DNA of 64,000 nucleotides from Lentzea pudingi (GCF_014646255.1 NZ_BMNC01000007.1:103771-167770), one strand, 5' to 3'. Numbered from the stretch's first letter, positions 8,348-17,180 are shown. Program-made: numbers and translations. The notes: generated by a model from the sequence alone, not told the origin.

Positions 8348-8911
8348 GTGGTTGGCGAAGAAACCCCGCGCACCGTGCAGGACACCCTGACCAACCTGCG
8401 AATCAAGGACGGCGTCGCAGGTCCTCCCACAGGGCCCCTCACGCTCGAAGACCTGTACAAGCAGCACCGCATGCGCCTCGTGAGGCTCGCGCTGCTGCTC
8501 GTCGACGAGCCGTCGACGGCCGAGGACGTGGTGCAGGAGGCCTTCACCGGCCTGCACCGCAACTGGAAGGGTCTGCGCGACTCCCAGGCGGCCGTCGGTT
8601 ACCTCCGCACGGCCGTGGTCAACGGCTCCCGCAGCGTGCTGCGCCGCCGCAAGACGGCCCGCGACTACACGCCGCCGCACGTGGCGAACGCACGTTCGGC
8701 CGAGTCGCTGGCGATGCTGACCGCGGAGCACCAGGCAGTGGTCAAGGCGTTGCAGCAGCTGCCGCCGCGCCAGCGCGAGGTGCTCGTCCTGCGCTACTAC
8801 GGCGACCTGTCCGAGGCGGAGATCGCCGAGGCCACCGGCATCTCGAAGGGCACCGTGAAGTCGACGGCGTCCCGTGCGCTCGACGCGCTGCAGAAGATCA
8901 TGGCGGGCTAG
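8348..8911 (+). CDS. SigE-family ECF-like sigma factor
   Basis: A 187-residue group IV sigma factor. Region 2 spans about residues 35-100 (LYKQHRMRLVRLALLL, AEDVVQEAFTGL for -10 recognition). Region 4 spans about 128-182 (LPPRQREVLVLRYYGDLSEAEIAEATGISKGTVKS, quoted as landmarks), with the helix-turn-helix that reads the -35. The pattern matches the actinobacterial SigE-family subclass. No anti-sigma factor is adjacent: the next gene is a GNAT acetyltransferase 10 bp downstream, probably cotranscribed. The N-terminal 30 residues are a variable extension; GTG is used as start. Confidence 0.9.
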   Translation: MVGEETPRTVQDTLTNLRIKDGVAGPPTGPLTLEDLYKQHRMRLVRLALLLVDEPSTAEDVVQEAFTGLHRNWKGLRDSQAAVGYLRTAVVNGSRSVLRRRKTARDYTPPHVANARSAESLAMLTAEHQAVVKALQQLPPRQREVLVLRYYGDLSEAEIAEATGISKGTVKSTASRALDALQKIMAG

Positions 8912-8921
8912 CGTCCCGACC

Positions 8922-9461
8922 ATGACGGTCATCCTGTCCGTGCCGTCCGCAGGGGCGGCACCGGCTCTGCAGTTGCGCCCGTGGCAGCCCGGCGACCTGC
9001 AGGCCCTGCTCGCGGCGCACCGCGATCCGCTGCTGCGCCGCTGGCTCGCGACCTCCCTGACCGACGAGGCCGACGCCCGGCGGTGGCTGGACGCGCAGGC
9101 CACCGGCTGGGCGGACGCGACCCGGTTCAGCTTCGCCGTGATCGCCGGCGGCCCGGTGGGCCACGTGGTGGTGAAGACGGGGCCGGACGGCACGTCCGAG
9201 GTCGGCTACTGGACGGCCGCTCAGGCCCGTGGCCGGGGTGTCGCCGTCAGCGCGGTGAACGCCGTCTCGCGGTGGGCGTTCGACGTCCACGCGCTCACCC
9301 GGCTCGCCCTGCTGCACGCGGCCGGCAACGAGGCGTCGTGCCGGGTCGCGACCAGGTGCGGTTACGTCCTGCAGAACGCGCTCCCCGCCGCACCACCCGC
9401 GTTCCCCGCCGAGGGACACCGGCACGTGCGCACTGCCGCCGACCGGGCACGCCAGCGGTAA
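8922..9461 (+). CDS. GNAT-family N-acetyltransferase
   Basis: A 179-residue GNAT enzyme of the RimJ/RimL type. It shows the LQLRPWQPGDLQALLAAHRDP opening, a WLDAQATGWADATRFSFAVI middle, and the acetyl-CoA loop region GYWTAAQARGRGVA (A motif QxxGxG/A-like). The late ALLHAAGNEASCRVATRCGY is typical of ribosomal-protein and small-molecule acetyltransferases. It begins 10 bp after the sigma-factor stop, so it is probably in the same transcript. The acceptor substrate cannot be predicted. Confidence 0.87.
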   Translation: MTVILSVPSAGAAPALQLRPWQPGDLQALLAAHRDPLLRRWLATSLTDEADARRWLDAQATGWADATRFSFAVIAGGPVGHVVVKTGPDGTSEVGYWTAAQARGRGVAVSAVNAVSRWAFDVHALTRLALLHAAGNEASCRVATRCGYVLQNALPAAPPAFPAEGHRHVRTAADRARQR

Positions 9462-9545
9462 GCAAACTTCACCGTTTCCCCAGCTGAGGTCGTTTTGACC
9501 GATGCGAGTGGTTTCAACTCGTAAGACCACCCGCCCAAATCGGCA

Positions 9546-9561
9546 CTTGGTATAGACCAAT
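9546..9561. promoter_or_regulatory. DasR-type operator (dre) upstream of nagK
   Basis: The 16-mer cttggtatagaccaat matches the published DasR consensus A(G/C)TGGTCTAGACCA(G/C)T at 12 of 16 positions, with intact tggt and agacca half-sites. It lies 30-45 bp before the GTG of the ROK kinase gene. DasR is the GntR-family repressor of amino-sugar uptake genes in actinomycetes. A second site before the chitinase supports the call. Confidence 0.7.
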
Positions 9562-9590
9562 AGGCCTCCCATGCCGCAGGATCAGATCCC

Positions 9591-10499
9591 GTGGCACGCA
9601 GACACGTGGTCGCCGTTGACATCGGTGGCACCGAAACCAAGGCGGCGCTCGTCACCGGGACCTCGGAGGCGGTGGCGGCGCAGAAGCACGCGCGCCGGGC
9701 GACTCCCGGTGAGCTGGAGCCCCTCCTCGACGTCATCGCTGAGCTCGTCGACGAGCTCAGCAACGCCTCCGAGCACGACATCGACGCCGTGGGGATCGTG
9801 GCGCCGGGCATCGTGGACGAGGCGAACGGCGTCGGCGTGTACACGTCGAACCTGCCGTGGAGCCAGTTCCCGTTCAGCACCGTCCTGACCGAACGGTTCG
9901 GCGTCCCCGTCGCGTTCGGCCACGACGTGCGCGCCGCGGGCCTGGCCGAATGCCGCATGGGTGCTGCGAAGGACCTGCGCAACGCGGTGATCATGCCGAT
10001 CGGCACCGGGATCGCGGGCGCGCTGCTGCTCGACGGGAAGATCTACAGCGGCGGGGGCTTCGCCGGTGAGATCGGTCATGTGAACGTCGGCCACGGCGTG
10101 CCGTGCGCCTGTGGCCAGATCGGCTGCGTGGAGACAGTGGCGTCCTCCGCGGCGATCGCCCGCCGGTACACCGCACGTACCGGCACCTCCGTCAAGGGCG
10201 CCGCTGAGGTCGCACTCAGGGTCCGTGACGGGGAGGAGGACGCCGTCGCCGTGTGGCACGAGGCCGTGGACGCGCTCGCCAGGGGGATCCTGGTGCTGGC
10301 GACGTTGCTCGGCCCGGAGGCCGTGGTGCTCGGCGGTGGGCTCGCGCTGGCAGGAGACCTGCTGGTGGATCCCTTGCGGGAAAGGCTGGACGGGCTGATC
10401 GCCTTCCAGCGCCGACCGGAGCTTCTGCTCGCGGCGCTCGGCGACGAGGCGGGCTTCCTCGGCGCGGCGCTGCTGGCCATCGACACGCTGGAGGCGTGA
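9591..10499 (+). CDS. nagK: ROK-family kinase, probable N-acetylglucosamine kinase
   Basis: A 302-residue ROK sugar kinase. The phosphate-binding motif VDIGGTETK is near residues 9-17. The ROK zinc motif CACGQIGC starts near residue 172, with the GEIGHV segment just before it supplying the zinc/substrate His and Glu. It would phosphorylate a hexose with ATP. Its stop overlaps the start of nagA (tgatg), and a DasR-like site precedes it, which makes N-acetylglucosamine the most likely substrate. Translation starts at GTG. Glucokinase is the alternative assignment on sequence alone. Confidence 0.85.
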   Translation: MARRHVVAVDIGGTETKAALVTGTSEAVAAQKHARRATPGELEPLLDVIAELVDELSNASEHDIDAVGIVAPGIVDEANGVGVYTSNLPWSQFPFSTVLTERFGVPVAFGHDVRAAGLAECRMGAAKDLRNAVIMPIGTGIAGALLLDGKIYSGGGFAGEIGHVNVGHGVPCACGQIGCVETVASSAAIARRYTARTGTSVKGAAEVALRVRDGEEDAVAVWHEAVDALARGILVLATLLGPEAVVLGGGLALAGDLLVDPLRERLDGLIAFQRRPELLLAALGDEAGFLGAALLAIDTLEA

Positions 10500-11650
10500 T
10501 GAGCACGTGGGGTGGACCAGTCGACGTGACCCTGACCGGGGGTCGGGTCGTCACGCCGGGAGGGGTGCTCGAGAACGGCTGGGTGAGCGTCCGGGACGGC
10601 AGGATCGCCGCGGTCGGTGAGGGCGCCGCGCCCGACGGCCCGACGACCAACGTCGGCGGGGGCACGATCGTGCCGGGCTTCGTCGACATCCACTGCCACG
10701 GCGGTGGCGGTGCCGCGTTCACCAGCGCCGACCCGGCCAAGGTGCGCAAGGCCGCGGCCGCACACCGCAAGCACGGCACCACGACGATGCTGGCCTCGCT
10801 GGTCACCCGGCCGGTGCCGGAACTGGCCGACCAGGTGGCCGCACTGGCCGAGCTCGTCCAGGAGGGCGTCGTCGCGGGCGTCCACCTCGAGGGCCCGTTC
10901 CTGTCCGCCGCCCGCTGCGGCGCGCACGACCCGGCGATCCTGTGCCCGCCGGAGCAGACCTCGGTGACGAAGCTGCTCGACGCGGGCAAGGGCACCGTCC
11001 GCATGATCACGATCGCGCCCGAGCTCGAAGGCGCCGTGAACGCCGTGCGCCAGCTCGTGGACAACAACGTCATCGCCGCCATCGGCCACACCGACGCCAC
11101 CGAGGCCCAGGTCCGTCCCGCAGTGGACGCCGGCGCGTCCGTGGCGACCCACCTGTTCAACGGCATGCGCCCGCTGCACCACCGCGAGCCCGGCCCGATC
11201 GGCGCCCTGCTGGACGACGAACGCGTCACCGTGGAGCTCATCTGCGACCTGGTGCACCTGCACCCGACCGCGGTCCGCCTCGCCGCCCGTCACGCGGGCC
11301 CGCAGCGCACCGTCCTCATCACCGACGCCATCGCGGCGGCGAGCGTGGGCGACGGCGTGTACGACATCGGCGGCCTGGAAGTGCGCGTCGTCGACGGCGT
11401 GCCGACGCTGGCCGGTGGCGCCTCCCTGGCGGGCAGCACGCTCACGATGGACATGGCGTTCCGCAACGCCGTCAACTCGTGCGGCCTGACCCTCGTGGAG
11501 GCCGCGTACGCCGCCTCGACCCGCGGCGCCGAGCTGCTGGGCCTCGACACCGGCAAGCTCGAGGCGGGCCTCGCGGCGGACATCGTCGTCCTGGATGCAG
11601 AATTGAAGCCGCAGGACGTGATGGTCAGGGGCGAGTGGGTCAAGGACTAG
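10499..11650 (+). CDS. nagA: N-acetylglucosamine-6-phosphate deacetylase
   Basis: A 383-residue amidohydrolase that removes acetate from GlcNAc-6-phosphate. Metal and catalytic motifs are present: HCH near residues 65-67 (VDIHCHGGGG), the Glu in HLEGPFL near 130, GHTDA, HLFNGM, and the catalytic Asp in LITDAIAAA. The start ATG overlaps the nagK stop codon, giving translational coupling. It follows nagK in one operon under the dre at 9546 and would feed glucosamine-6-phosphate to glycolysis; a nagB gene is not in this window. Complete length. Confidence 0.93.
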   Translation: MSTWGGPVDVTLTGGRVVTPGGVLENGWVSVRDGRIAAVGEGAAPDGPTTNVGGGTIVPGFVDIHCHGGGGAAFTSADPAKVRKAAAAHRKHGTTTMLASLVTRPVPELADQVAALAELVQEGVVAGVHLEGPFLSAARCGAHDPAILCPPEQTSVTKLLDAGKGTVRMITIAPELEGAVNAVRQLVDNNVIAAIGHTDATEAQVRPAVDAGASVATHLFNGMRPLHHREPGPIGALLDDERVTVELICDLVHLHPTAVRLAARHAGPQRTVLITDAIAAASVGDGVYDIGGLEVRVVDGVPTLAGGASLAGSTLTMDMAFRNAVNSCGLTLVEAAYAASTRGAELLGLDTGKLEAGLAADIVVLDAELKPQDVMVRGEWVKD

Positions 11651-11654
11651 GTGC

Positions 11655-11849
11655 ATGGCGGACGATCCGGAACGACTGGTGACCGACGCGTTGCGAGCCC
11701 AGGCGACCAGCACGAATGCCGGATTTGTCGCACATGTCCCAATCGCCGAAGAGCCGCCCGCGCAGATGTCGGTGTGGTGGATCCTGGGTCTCGCGTTGAT
11801 GTTGGGGCTGGCAGCGGGCACGGTGGCGGCCGTGATCACGCTGAGCTGA
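11655..11849 (+). CDS. Small membrane protein after nagA
   Basis: A 64-residue protein with a hydrophilic N-terminal 37 residues (MADDPERLVTDALRAQ...) and one transmembrane helix (WWILGLALMLGLAAGTVAAVI) close to the C terminus. It begins 4 bp after the nagA stop and ends 17 bp before the DedA gene, so it is likely translated as part of the same transcript. I do not recognise a family; the short acidic head and C-terminal anchor suggest a membrane-tethered accessory protein (inference). Confidence 0.72.
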   Translation: MADDPERLVTDALRAQATSTNAGFVAHVPIAEEPPAQMSVWWILGLALMLGLAAGTVAAVITLS

Positions 11850-11866
11850 CCTGTACCGTTGTCGCC

Positions 11867-12589
11867 GTGACGATTGCCTTGGGACCTGACTGGCTGGACC
11901 CCGTAAATCTGCTGAGCGGCTTCGGTCCGTACATGCTGATCGGGCTGTGCCTCATCGTCTTCGCAGAGTGCGGGCTGCTCGTCGGCTTCTTCCTGCCCGG
12001 TGACTCGCTGCTGTTCACGGCGGGTCTCTTCGTGGCGGCGGGCACGATCGACACCCCGCTCTGGCTCGTCTGCGTGTTGCTGACGGTGTGTGCGTTCGTC
12101 GGCAACGTCGTGGGCTACTACATCGGCAAGAAAGCCGGTCCGGCGCTGTTCAGCAAGCCGGAGTCGAAGATCTTCAAGAAGGAGTACGTCGACAAGACGC
12201 AGGAGTTCTTCGACAAGTACGGCGCGCGCGCCATCGTCCTCGCCCGGTTCGTGCCGATCGTCCGCACGTTCATCACGGCGATGGCCGGTGTCGGGCGGAT
12301 GGACCCGAAGAAGTACTTCACGTACTCCGCGATCGGCGGCGTCGCGTGGGCGGCGGGTCTGACGATCCTGGGCTACTTCCTCGGCCAGGTCGAGGTCATC
12401 AAGAACAACCTCGAGATCACGCTGCTGGCCATCGTCTTCCTGTCGATCGTGCCGATCATCATCGAGGTGATCAAGGCGCGCAGGGAGAAGAAGACGCTGG
12501 TGCAGGCCGAGGCCGACGACATCACCCAGGTCATGCAGGCCCAGATCGACGACGACTCGACGCAGATCATCCCCCGCGTCGAGCGCTGA
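11867..12589 (+). CDS. DedA-family membrane protein
   Basis: A 240-residue DedA/SNARE-associated (VTT) membrane protein. The family signatures are clear: FAECGLLVGFFLPGDSLLF (residues about 35-53) and the Arg-rich motif FVPIVRTFITAMAGVGRMDPKKYF in the second half. These proteins act in lipid flipping (undecaprenyl phosphate or phosphatidyl lipids) and membrane homeostasis. The C terminus is a hydrophilic tail rich in Asp, Thr and Gln. It uses a GTG start. A terminator follows. A second, diverged DedA gene lies at 17181. Confidence 0.92.
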   Translation: MTIALGPDWLDPVNLLSGFGPYMLIGLCLIVFAECGLLVGFFLPGDSLLFTAGLFVAAGTIDTPLWLVCVLLTVCAFVGNVVGYYIGKKAGPALFSKPESKIFKKEYVDKTQEFFDKYGARAIVLARFVPIVRTFITAMAGVGRMDPKKYFTYSAIGGVAWAAGLTILGYFLGQVEVIKNNLEITLLAIVFLSIVPIIIEVIKARREKKTLVQAEADDITQVMQAQIDDDSTQIIPRVER

Positions 12590-12602
12590 CCGGACACACG
12601 TG

Positions 12603-12634
12603 AAGGCCCGCTTGCCCCGGCAGGCGGGCCTTTT
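12603..12634 (+). terminator. Rho-independent terminator after DedA gene
   Basis: The stem aaggcccgc (12603-12611) pairs with gcgggcctt (12624-12632) and is followed by tttt. It ends the nagK-nagA-small protein-dedA transcript. Confidence 0.85.
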
Positions 12635-12707
12635 CCGGTTCTCGTCCCGGTACGAACGAACACCTGCTCGCACTATTGCGGCGGACCGGACATCGGCCCT
12701 AGGTTTC

Positions 12708-12723
12708 TTTGGTCTGGACCACT
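12708..12723. promoter_or_regulatory. DasR-type operator (dre) upstream of chitinase
   Basis: The 16-mer tttggtctggaccact matches the DasR consensus at 13 of 16 positions, with a perfect tggtct-ggacca core apart from one centre base. It overlaps the expected transcription start below a possible promoter (ttgcgg at 12676-12681, taggtt at 12700-12705). It lies 17-32 bp before the chitinase ATG. Confidence 0.78.
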
Positions 12724-12739
12724 GGGGTGGAGGCCACCG

Positions 12740-13885
12740 ATGTCGTTGTTCCGCAAGGGGTTGGCGGTCGCCCTGGCCGCGCTGTCCGTCTCAGCCGGCA
12801 CCGGTGTCGCCGACGCGTCACCGAAGAAGATCGTCGGCGCCTACTACGGCAACTGGTACAGCGGCTCGAAGCCGATCTCGTCCATCCCCACGAACACGCC
12901 GATCACGCACCTGTTCTACGCGTTCTCCACGATCGAGAACGGCAAGTGCACGATGGCGGCGGAAACCGCCCCGAAGGACTTCGCGGACATCCGGGATCTG
13001 AAGAAGCGCAAGCCGTCGTTGAAGGCCCTGATCTCGCTGGGTGGCTGGGGCGCGGGCGGTTTCTCCGACGCGGCACTGACCGCTGCCTCGCGCAAGGCGC
13101 TCATTCAGTCCTGTGTGGACCTTTTCTTCCGCGACGGCACGTTCGACGGGATCGACATCGACTGGGAGTTCCCGGTCTACGGCGGCCCGGTCGAGATCAC
13201 GGACCGTCCCGAGGACAAGCGCAACATGACGCTGCTGACTCGCGACTTCCGCAAGGCGCTGGGTTCGCGCAAGCTCGTCACCGCCGCACTTCCGGCGGGC
13301 CGCCTGCAGACCGACGGCCCCTACGACCCGGCGAAGTCGTTCGAGCTGCGCGAACTCTCGCGGATCATGGACTTCATCAACGTCATGACCTACGACCTGG
13401 GCACGGGTTTCTCACCCGTGGCCACGTTCAACGCCGGGTTCCGCGAGGTGGCGAACGACCCGATGCCGGCTGCGGACCGCAAGTGGAACAACGTCGTCGG
13501 AGCCATCGACTACTACCAGCGGCACGGTGTGTCGCCGCGCAAGATGGTGCTCGGCACGCCGTTCTACGGCCGGGGCTTCAACGTCAAGACCGAGGGACCG
13601 CAGCACGGTCTCTACCAGCCCTACGACAGCGCGTTCTGGGTCGACGGCTACGCCGAGGCGTTGAGGCTGAAGGCGACGCCGGGCTGGAAGGAGTACTGGC
13701 ACCCGGTCGCGCAGTCGCCGTGGCTGTACAACGCGGCGGAGAAGAAGTTCGTGTCGTACGAGAACCCGCGGTCGATCGGGATCCGCGCGGACTTCGCCAG
13801 GTCACGTGGGCTGCTCGGCACGTTCATGTGGGAGCTCGGGCACGACGACGCCCAGCACTCGCTGCTCGACGCCATGTCCCGTTGA
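12740..13885 (+). CDS. Secreted GH18 chitinase
   Basis: A 381-residue glycoside hydrolase family 18 enzyme. The signal peptide covers about residues 1-27 (MSLFRKGLAVALAALSVSAGT, ending near ADA-S). The catalytic signature DGIDIDWEFP (DxxDxDxE) lies near residues 136-145 with the acid Glu intact, and the MTYDLG strand near 214 supplies substrate-binding Tyr and Asp. It has no carbohydrate-binding module, so it should act on soluble or colloidal chitin and chito-oligomers. The ribosome site ggtggagg precedes ATG. The dre box ties it to the nagK-nagA genes: chitin cleavage outside, GlcNAc use inside. Confidence 0.93.
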   Translation: MSLFRKGLAVALAALSVSAGTGVADASPKKIVGAYYGNWYSGSKPISSIPTNTPITHLFYAFSTIENGKCTMAAETAPKDFADIRDLKKRKPSLKALISLGGWGAGGFSDAALTAASRKALIQSCVDLFFRDGTFDGIDIDWEFPVYGGPVEITDRPEDKRNMTLLTRDFRKALGSRKLVTAALPAGRLQTDGPYDPAKSFELRELSRIMDFINVMTYDLGTGFSPVATFNAGFREVANDPMPAADRKWNNVVGAIDYYQRHGVSPRKMVLGTPFYGRGFNVKTEGPQHGLYQPYDSAFWVDGYAEALRLKATPGWKEYWHPVAQSPWLYNAAEKKFVSYENPRSIGIRADFARSRGLLGTFMWELGHDDAQHSLLDAMSR

Positions 13886-13888
13886 GCG

Positions 13889-14092
13889 GTGCGGCAGCAG
13901 ACGGAGGACCGCATCGCGTTGCTGCGCCAGGCCTTGCGCAGCCGCAACGCCTGGCAGGTGTCGGCCGCGCTGGAGTACGTCGCGGAGCAGCTGGACCCGG
14001 AACACCGCGCGGCGCTGGTGCCGGAGCTCGTCGAGCTGAGCACCAGCCCGCTCTGGGCGGCCGACGCCCGCGAGGTGCTCGAAAGGATTTGA
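13889..14092 (+). CDS. Small helical protein, function unknown
   Basis: A 67-residue predicted all-helical protein (MRQQTEDRIALLRQALRSRN...WAADAREVLERI), GTG start, beginning 3 bp after the chitinase stop and so probably read from the same message. The pattern of Leu and Ala spacing suggests two or three short helices, like a HEAT-type repeat; the PLWAADAREVLERI end is typical of such repeats. No signal peptide or motif indicates an enzyme. Function unknown. Confidence 0.6.
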   Translation: MRQQTEDRIALLRQALRSRNAWQVSAALEYVAEQLDPEHRAALVPELVELSTSPLWAADAREVLERI

Positions 14093-14126
14093 GTCTCACG
14101 TAACGTCACGGTGTTGGTTGAACGGC

Positions 14127-15551
14127 ATGACAACCACACGACGTGAAGTGCTGGGATGGCTGGCCGGACTCGGTGCGGCAGCGGGTGCGGGCCTGCTGCC
14201 CGGCGAGGCGAGTGCCTCGGCGAACGTCACGGCACTGCGCGGTGCGACGCTCATCGACTCGTCCGGCGTCCGGTCCGGCGCGACCATCGTGCTGGCGGGC
14301 GACAAGGTTCTCGCGGTCGGCTCGTGCGACCTGCCGTTGCCGCGCGGCTCCACGGTGCTCGACGTCGCCGGCAAGTTCGTCATCCCCGGCCTGTGGGACA
14401 TGCACGTGCACGGCGCGTTCCTCGACAAGATCACGTTGCCGCTGTGCCTGGTCAACGGCGTGACGGGCATCCGCGAGATGTGGGGCTTCCCGCCGATCTA
14501 CGAGCTGCGCGAAAGGATCGAGCGCGGCGAGGTGTTCGGCCCGCGGCTGGTCGTCGGCAGCACGATCATCGACGGACCGCACTCGACCCTGCCCGGCGCG
14601 ACGGTCGTCAGCACGCCCGAGGAGGGCCGCCAGGCGGTGCGGGACGCGAAGGGCGCGGACTTCGTGAAGGTCTACTCGTACCTGGACCGCCCGACGCTCG
14701 AAGCCATCGCGGACGAGTGCGGCCGGCAGGCCATCACGTTCGCCGGGCACTGCTCGAACCACGTGCCGCTGGGTGACGCGAGCGACCTGGGGCAGCGCAC
14801 GTTCGAGCACATGTACGGCCTGCCGCTCGCCACCAGCACACGGGAAACCCAGCTGCGCCAAGCGATCGCGGACCTGCCGCTCGACCCGGCGAACCCGTTC
14901 GCGTGGTTCAAGCAGGTGCTGGAGTTCGAACGGCGGGCAACGCTGACGCACAGCCGCGGCAAAGCAGTCCAGCTGGCGAAACGTCTGCAGCGCAACAACT
15001 CCGCGTTGTGTCCGACGATGGTCGCGATGCGGGTGTACGCCAGCCCGGCGGACCGGTTCGCGAACGACCCGCGGATCAGGTACATGCCCGCGTTCTACCG
15101 GGACTTCTGGCGCGACGGCCTCACGAACTGGGTCCCGGTGACCGACCAGGAGATCCGGCAGCAGGCCGCGTTCTTCCGGCGCCGCCAGGAACAGGTCGCC
15201 GAGATGCACGCGCTGGGCGTCGAGGTCCTCGTCGGCACCGACGCGGGCAACCCGTACTCGTTCTCCGGCTTCTCGGTGCACGACGAACTGGAGTTGCTCG
15301 TCGAGGCGGGCCTGTCGCCGAAGGCGGTGTTGCAAGCCGGTACTCGCGGTGCGGCGGTGAAGCCCGGCGCGGACGCGAACCTCGTCGTGCTCGACGGCAA
15401 CCCGCTCACGAACATCCGCAACACGTCACGGATCCACACCGTGCTGACCCGAGGCCGGGTGCTCGGGCCGGCGGAACGGCAACGCATGCTCGCGGACGTG
15501 GAGAAGGCCGCCCAGGAACCGTTCCCCACGGCTGTCCGCACCTGTTGCTAG
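14127..15551 (+). CDS. Tat-exported amidohydrolase family protein
   Basis: A 474-residue metal-dependent hydrolase. The N terminus is a twin-arginine signal (TTRREVLGWLAGLGAAAGAGLL), so the folded enzyme is exported. The HxH metal motif is MHVHG near residue 95. VKVYSYLDR, the His in FAGHCSN near 213, and LVGTDAGNP near 370 complete an imidazolonepropionase-like active site. The C-terminal PGADANLVVLDGNPL is characteristic. I chose the ATG at 14127 because it opens directly on the Tat motif; a TTG at 14118 is possible. Substrate unknown. The stop overlaps the converging oxidase gene by 4 bp. Confidence 0.87.
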   Translation: MTTTRREVLGWLAGLGAAAGAGLLPGEASASANVTALRGATLIDSSGVRSGATIVLAGDKVLAVGSCDLPLPRGSTVLDVAGKFVIPGLWDMHVHGAFLDKITLPLCLVNGVTGIREMWGFPPIYELRERIERGEVFGPRLVVGSTIIDGPHSTLPGATVVSTPEEGRQAVRDAKGADFVKVYSYLDRPTLEAIADECGRQAITFAGHCSNHVPLGDASDLGQRTFEHMYGLPLATSTRETQLRQAIADLPLDPANPFAWFKQVLEFERRATLTHSRGKAVQLAKRLQRNNSALCPTMVAMRVYASPADRFANDPRIRYMPAFYRDFWRDGLTNWVPVTDQEIRQQAAFFRRRQEQVAEMHALGVEVLVGTDAGNPYSFSGFSVHDELELLVEAGLSPKAVLQAGTRGAAVKPGADANLVVLDGNPLTNIRNTSRIHTVLTRGRVLGPAERQRMLADVEKAAQEPFPTAVRTCC

Positions 15552-16933
15552 AGACCGAACATCGAACCGGGGTTGAACAGGTTCTCCGGGTCCAGCGCGC
15601 GTTTGATCTCGCGGTGCACCCGGAGGCCGACCGGCCCGATCTCCTTCGCGAGCCACTCGCGCTTGATCTTGCCGATGCCGTGCTCGCCGGTGACCGTGCC
15701 GCCCAGCGCGAGCCCCACGGCCAGGATGTCGTCGAACGCCTTCTGGGCGCGCGCGAACTGGTCGGCGTCCGCGGGGTCGTAGACGATCGTCGGGTGCATG
15801 TTGCCGTCGCCCGCGTGGCCCACGACGGCGATCTTGAGGCCGACCTCCTTCGAGATGTCCTCGCAGCCCTGGATGAGCTCGGCGATGCGGGTGCGGGGGA
15901 CGCACACGTCGTCCGTCAGCCACGAGCCGTAGATCTCCAACGCGGTGAGGACGGCCCTGCGTGCCGTCAGCAGGTCACGGCCCTCGTTCACGTCGGTCGT
16001 CGAGTAGACGAGGTCGGCCTCCAGGCAGATCTCCTCGATCTTGGCCAGTTCGTGCCTGGCCTGCTCGCCGCCCGCGTCGGACTGGCAGATCAGCAACGCG
16101 GCGCAGCCCGGTCCGGCGCCCAGCTCGGTCTTCAGGTACGTCTCGGCGGCCTCGATCGAGGTGCGGTCCATGATCTCCATGAGCGACGGCACCAGGCCCT
16201 CGCGGACGATCCGGCTGACCGCCGCGCCCGCGGTGGCGGTGCTGCCGAACGCGGCCACCAGCGTCGCCGGGGCCTGCGGGAGGGGCCGCAGTGCCAGCGT
16301 GGCCTTGGTGATCACGCCCAGCGTGCCCTCGGAGCCGACGAAGAGCTTGGTGAGGTCGTAGCCCGCGACGCCCTTGACCGTGCGACGGCCCGTCCGGAGC
16401 ACCTCGCCGTCGGCCAGGACGACCTCCAGGCCGAGCACCGAGTCCGTGGTGACGCCGTACTTCACGCAGCACAGGCCGCCGGCGTTGGTGGAGAGGTTGC
16501 CGCCGATCGTGCACCAGTCGTAGCTGCTCGGGTCCGGCGGGTAGAACAGGCCGTCCTTCTCGACGGCGCCGCGCAGGTCGAGGTTGACCACGCCCGGCTC
16601 GACGACGGCGAGGCGGTTGTCGGTGTCGATCTCGACGATCGCGTTCATCTTGGTCATGACGAGGACCACGCAGCCCTCGACGGCGTTCGCGGCGCCGGAC
16701 AGGCCGCTGCCCGCACCTCGCGGCACGATCGGGACGCGACGGCTCGCGCAGGCCCTCACCACCGCCTGGACCTGCTCGGTGTTCAGCGGGAACACCACCG
16801 CCAACGGGCTGCCGTGCGGCGCCAACGGCATCATGTCGCGCTGGTAGCTCGCGGTGACGTCGGCGTCGGTCAGGACGCCGGAGTCACCCACTGCGGTGCG
16901 GAGTTCGGCGAGCAAGGTCTCCATGCGCTCCAC
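15548..16933 (-). CDS. FAD-linked oxidase, GlcD/D-lactate dehydrogenase type
   Basis: A 461-residue flavoprotein of the FAD-binding type 4 family. The FAD-binding PRGAGSGLSGAAN is near residues 71-83, followed by the DWCTIGGNLSTNAGG loop and VKGVAGYDLTKLFVGSEGTLG. The C-terminal domain contains the conserved VVGHAGDGNMHP and TGEHGIG motifs of the glycolate/D-lactate oxidase cap. It should oxidise a D-2-hydroxy acid (glycolate, D-lactate or similar); the exact substrate is not decidable. No GlcE/GlcF partners are next to it, so it probably acts as a single polypeptide. Confidence 0.9.
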   Translation of the reverse strand: MERMETLLAELRTAVGDSGVLTDADVTASYQRDMMPLAPHGSPLAVVFPLNTEQVQAVVRACASRRVPIVPRGAGSGLSGAANAVEGCVVLVMTKMNAIVEIDTDNRLAVVEPGVVNLDLRGAVEKDGLFYPPDPSSYDWCTIGGNLSTNAGGLCCVKYGVTTDSVLGLEVVLADGEVLRTGRRTVKGVAGYDLTKLFVGSEGTLGVITKATLALRPLPQAPATLVAAFGSTATAGAAVSRIVREGLVPSLMEIMDRTSIEAAETYLKTELGAGPGCAALLICQSDAGGEQARHELAKIEEICLEADLVYSTTDVNEGRDLLTARRAVLTALEIYGSWLTDDVCVPRTRIAELIQGCEDISKEVGLKIAVVGHAGDGNMHPTIVYDPADADQFARAQKAFDDILAVGLALGGTVTGEHGIGKIKREWLAKEIGPVGLRVHREIKRALDPENLFNPGSMFGL

Positions 16934-17091
16934 GCTAGTGGGGCGGCTGGGCGAGGTGGCGAAGAAAATTTCAGGCCTGGTGAGACCCCTGCCAGCTCGC
17001 GATTCTCGCGCGGCGTCGAGTCGAAGCGCCCCGCTTCGTCCCGTTCGCCTGGTTCACTCGAAGGTGATCTCGATCGAAGGGAGTTCACGTC

Positions 17092-17169
17092 GTGACCCAG
17101 CGTGCTCAACCCAGATTTCGCCGACCCGTCGACCCGCTGTCGCCGCGCCGCCGGCACAGCACGACGTAG
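17092..17169 (+). CDS. Possible 25-residue leader peptide
   Basis: A short reading frame MTQRAQPRFRRPVDPLSP... with a GTG start preceded at good distance by gaagggag, ending 11 bp before the DedA gene. It is strongly basic and has no hydrophobic segment. The good ribosome site and tight spacing suggest translation coupled to the downstream gene, but nothing else supports it. Treat as a candidate only. Confidence 0.3.
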   Translation: MTQRAQPRFRRPVDPLSPRRRHSTT

Positions 17170-17180
17170 GCTGGCTCACC

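Noticed and set aside
10076..12673. 865-codon minus-strand frame over nagA and dedA
   Set aside because: Shadow frame of genes with clear motifs on the other strand; no ribosome site or protein-like composition.
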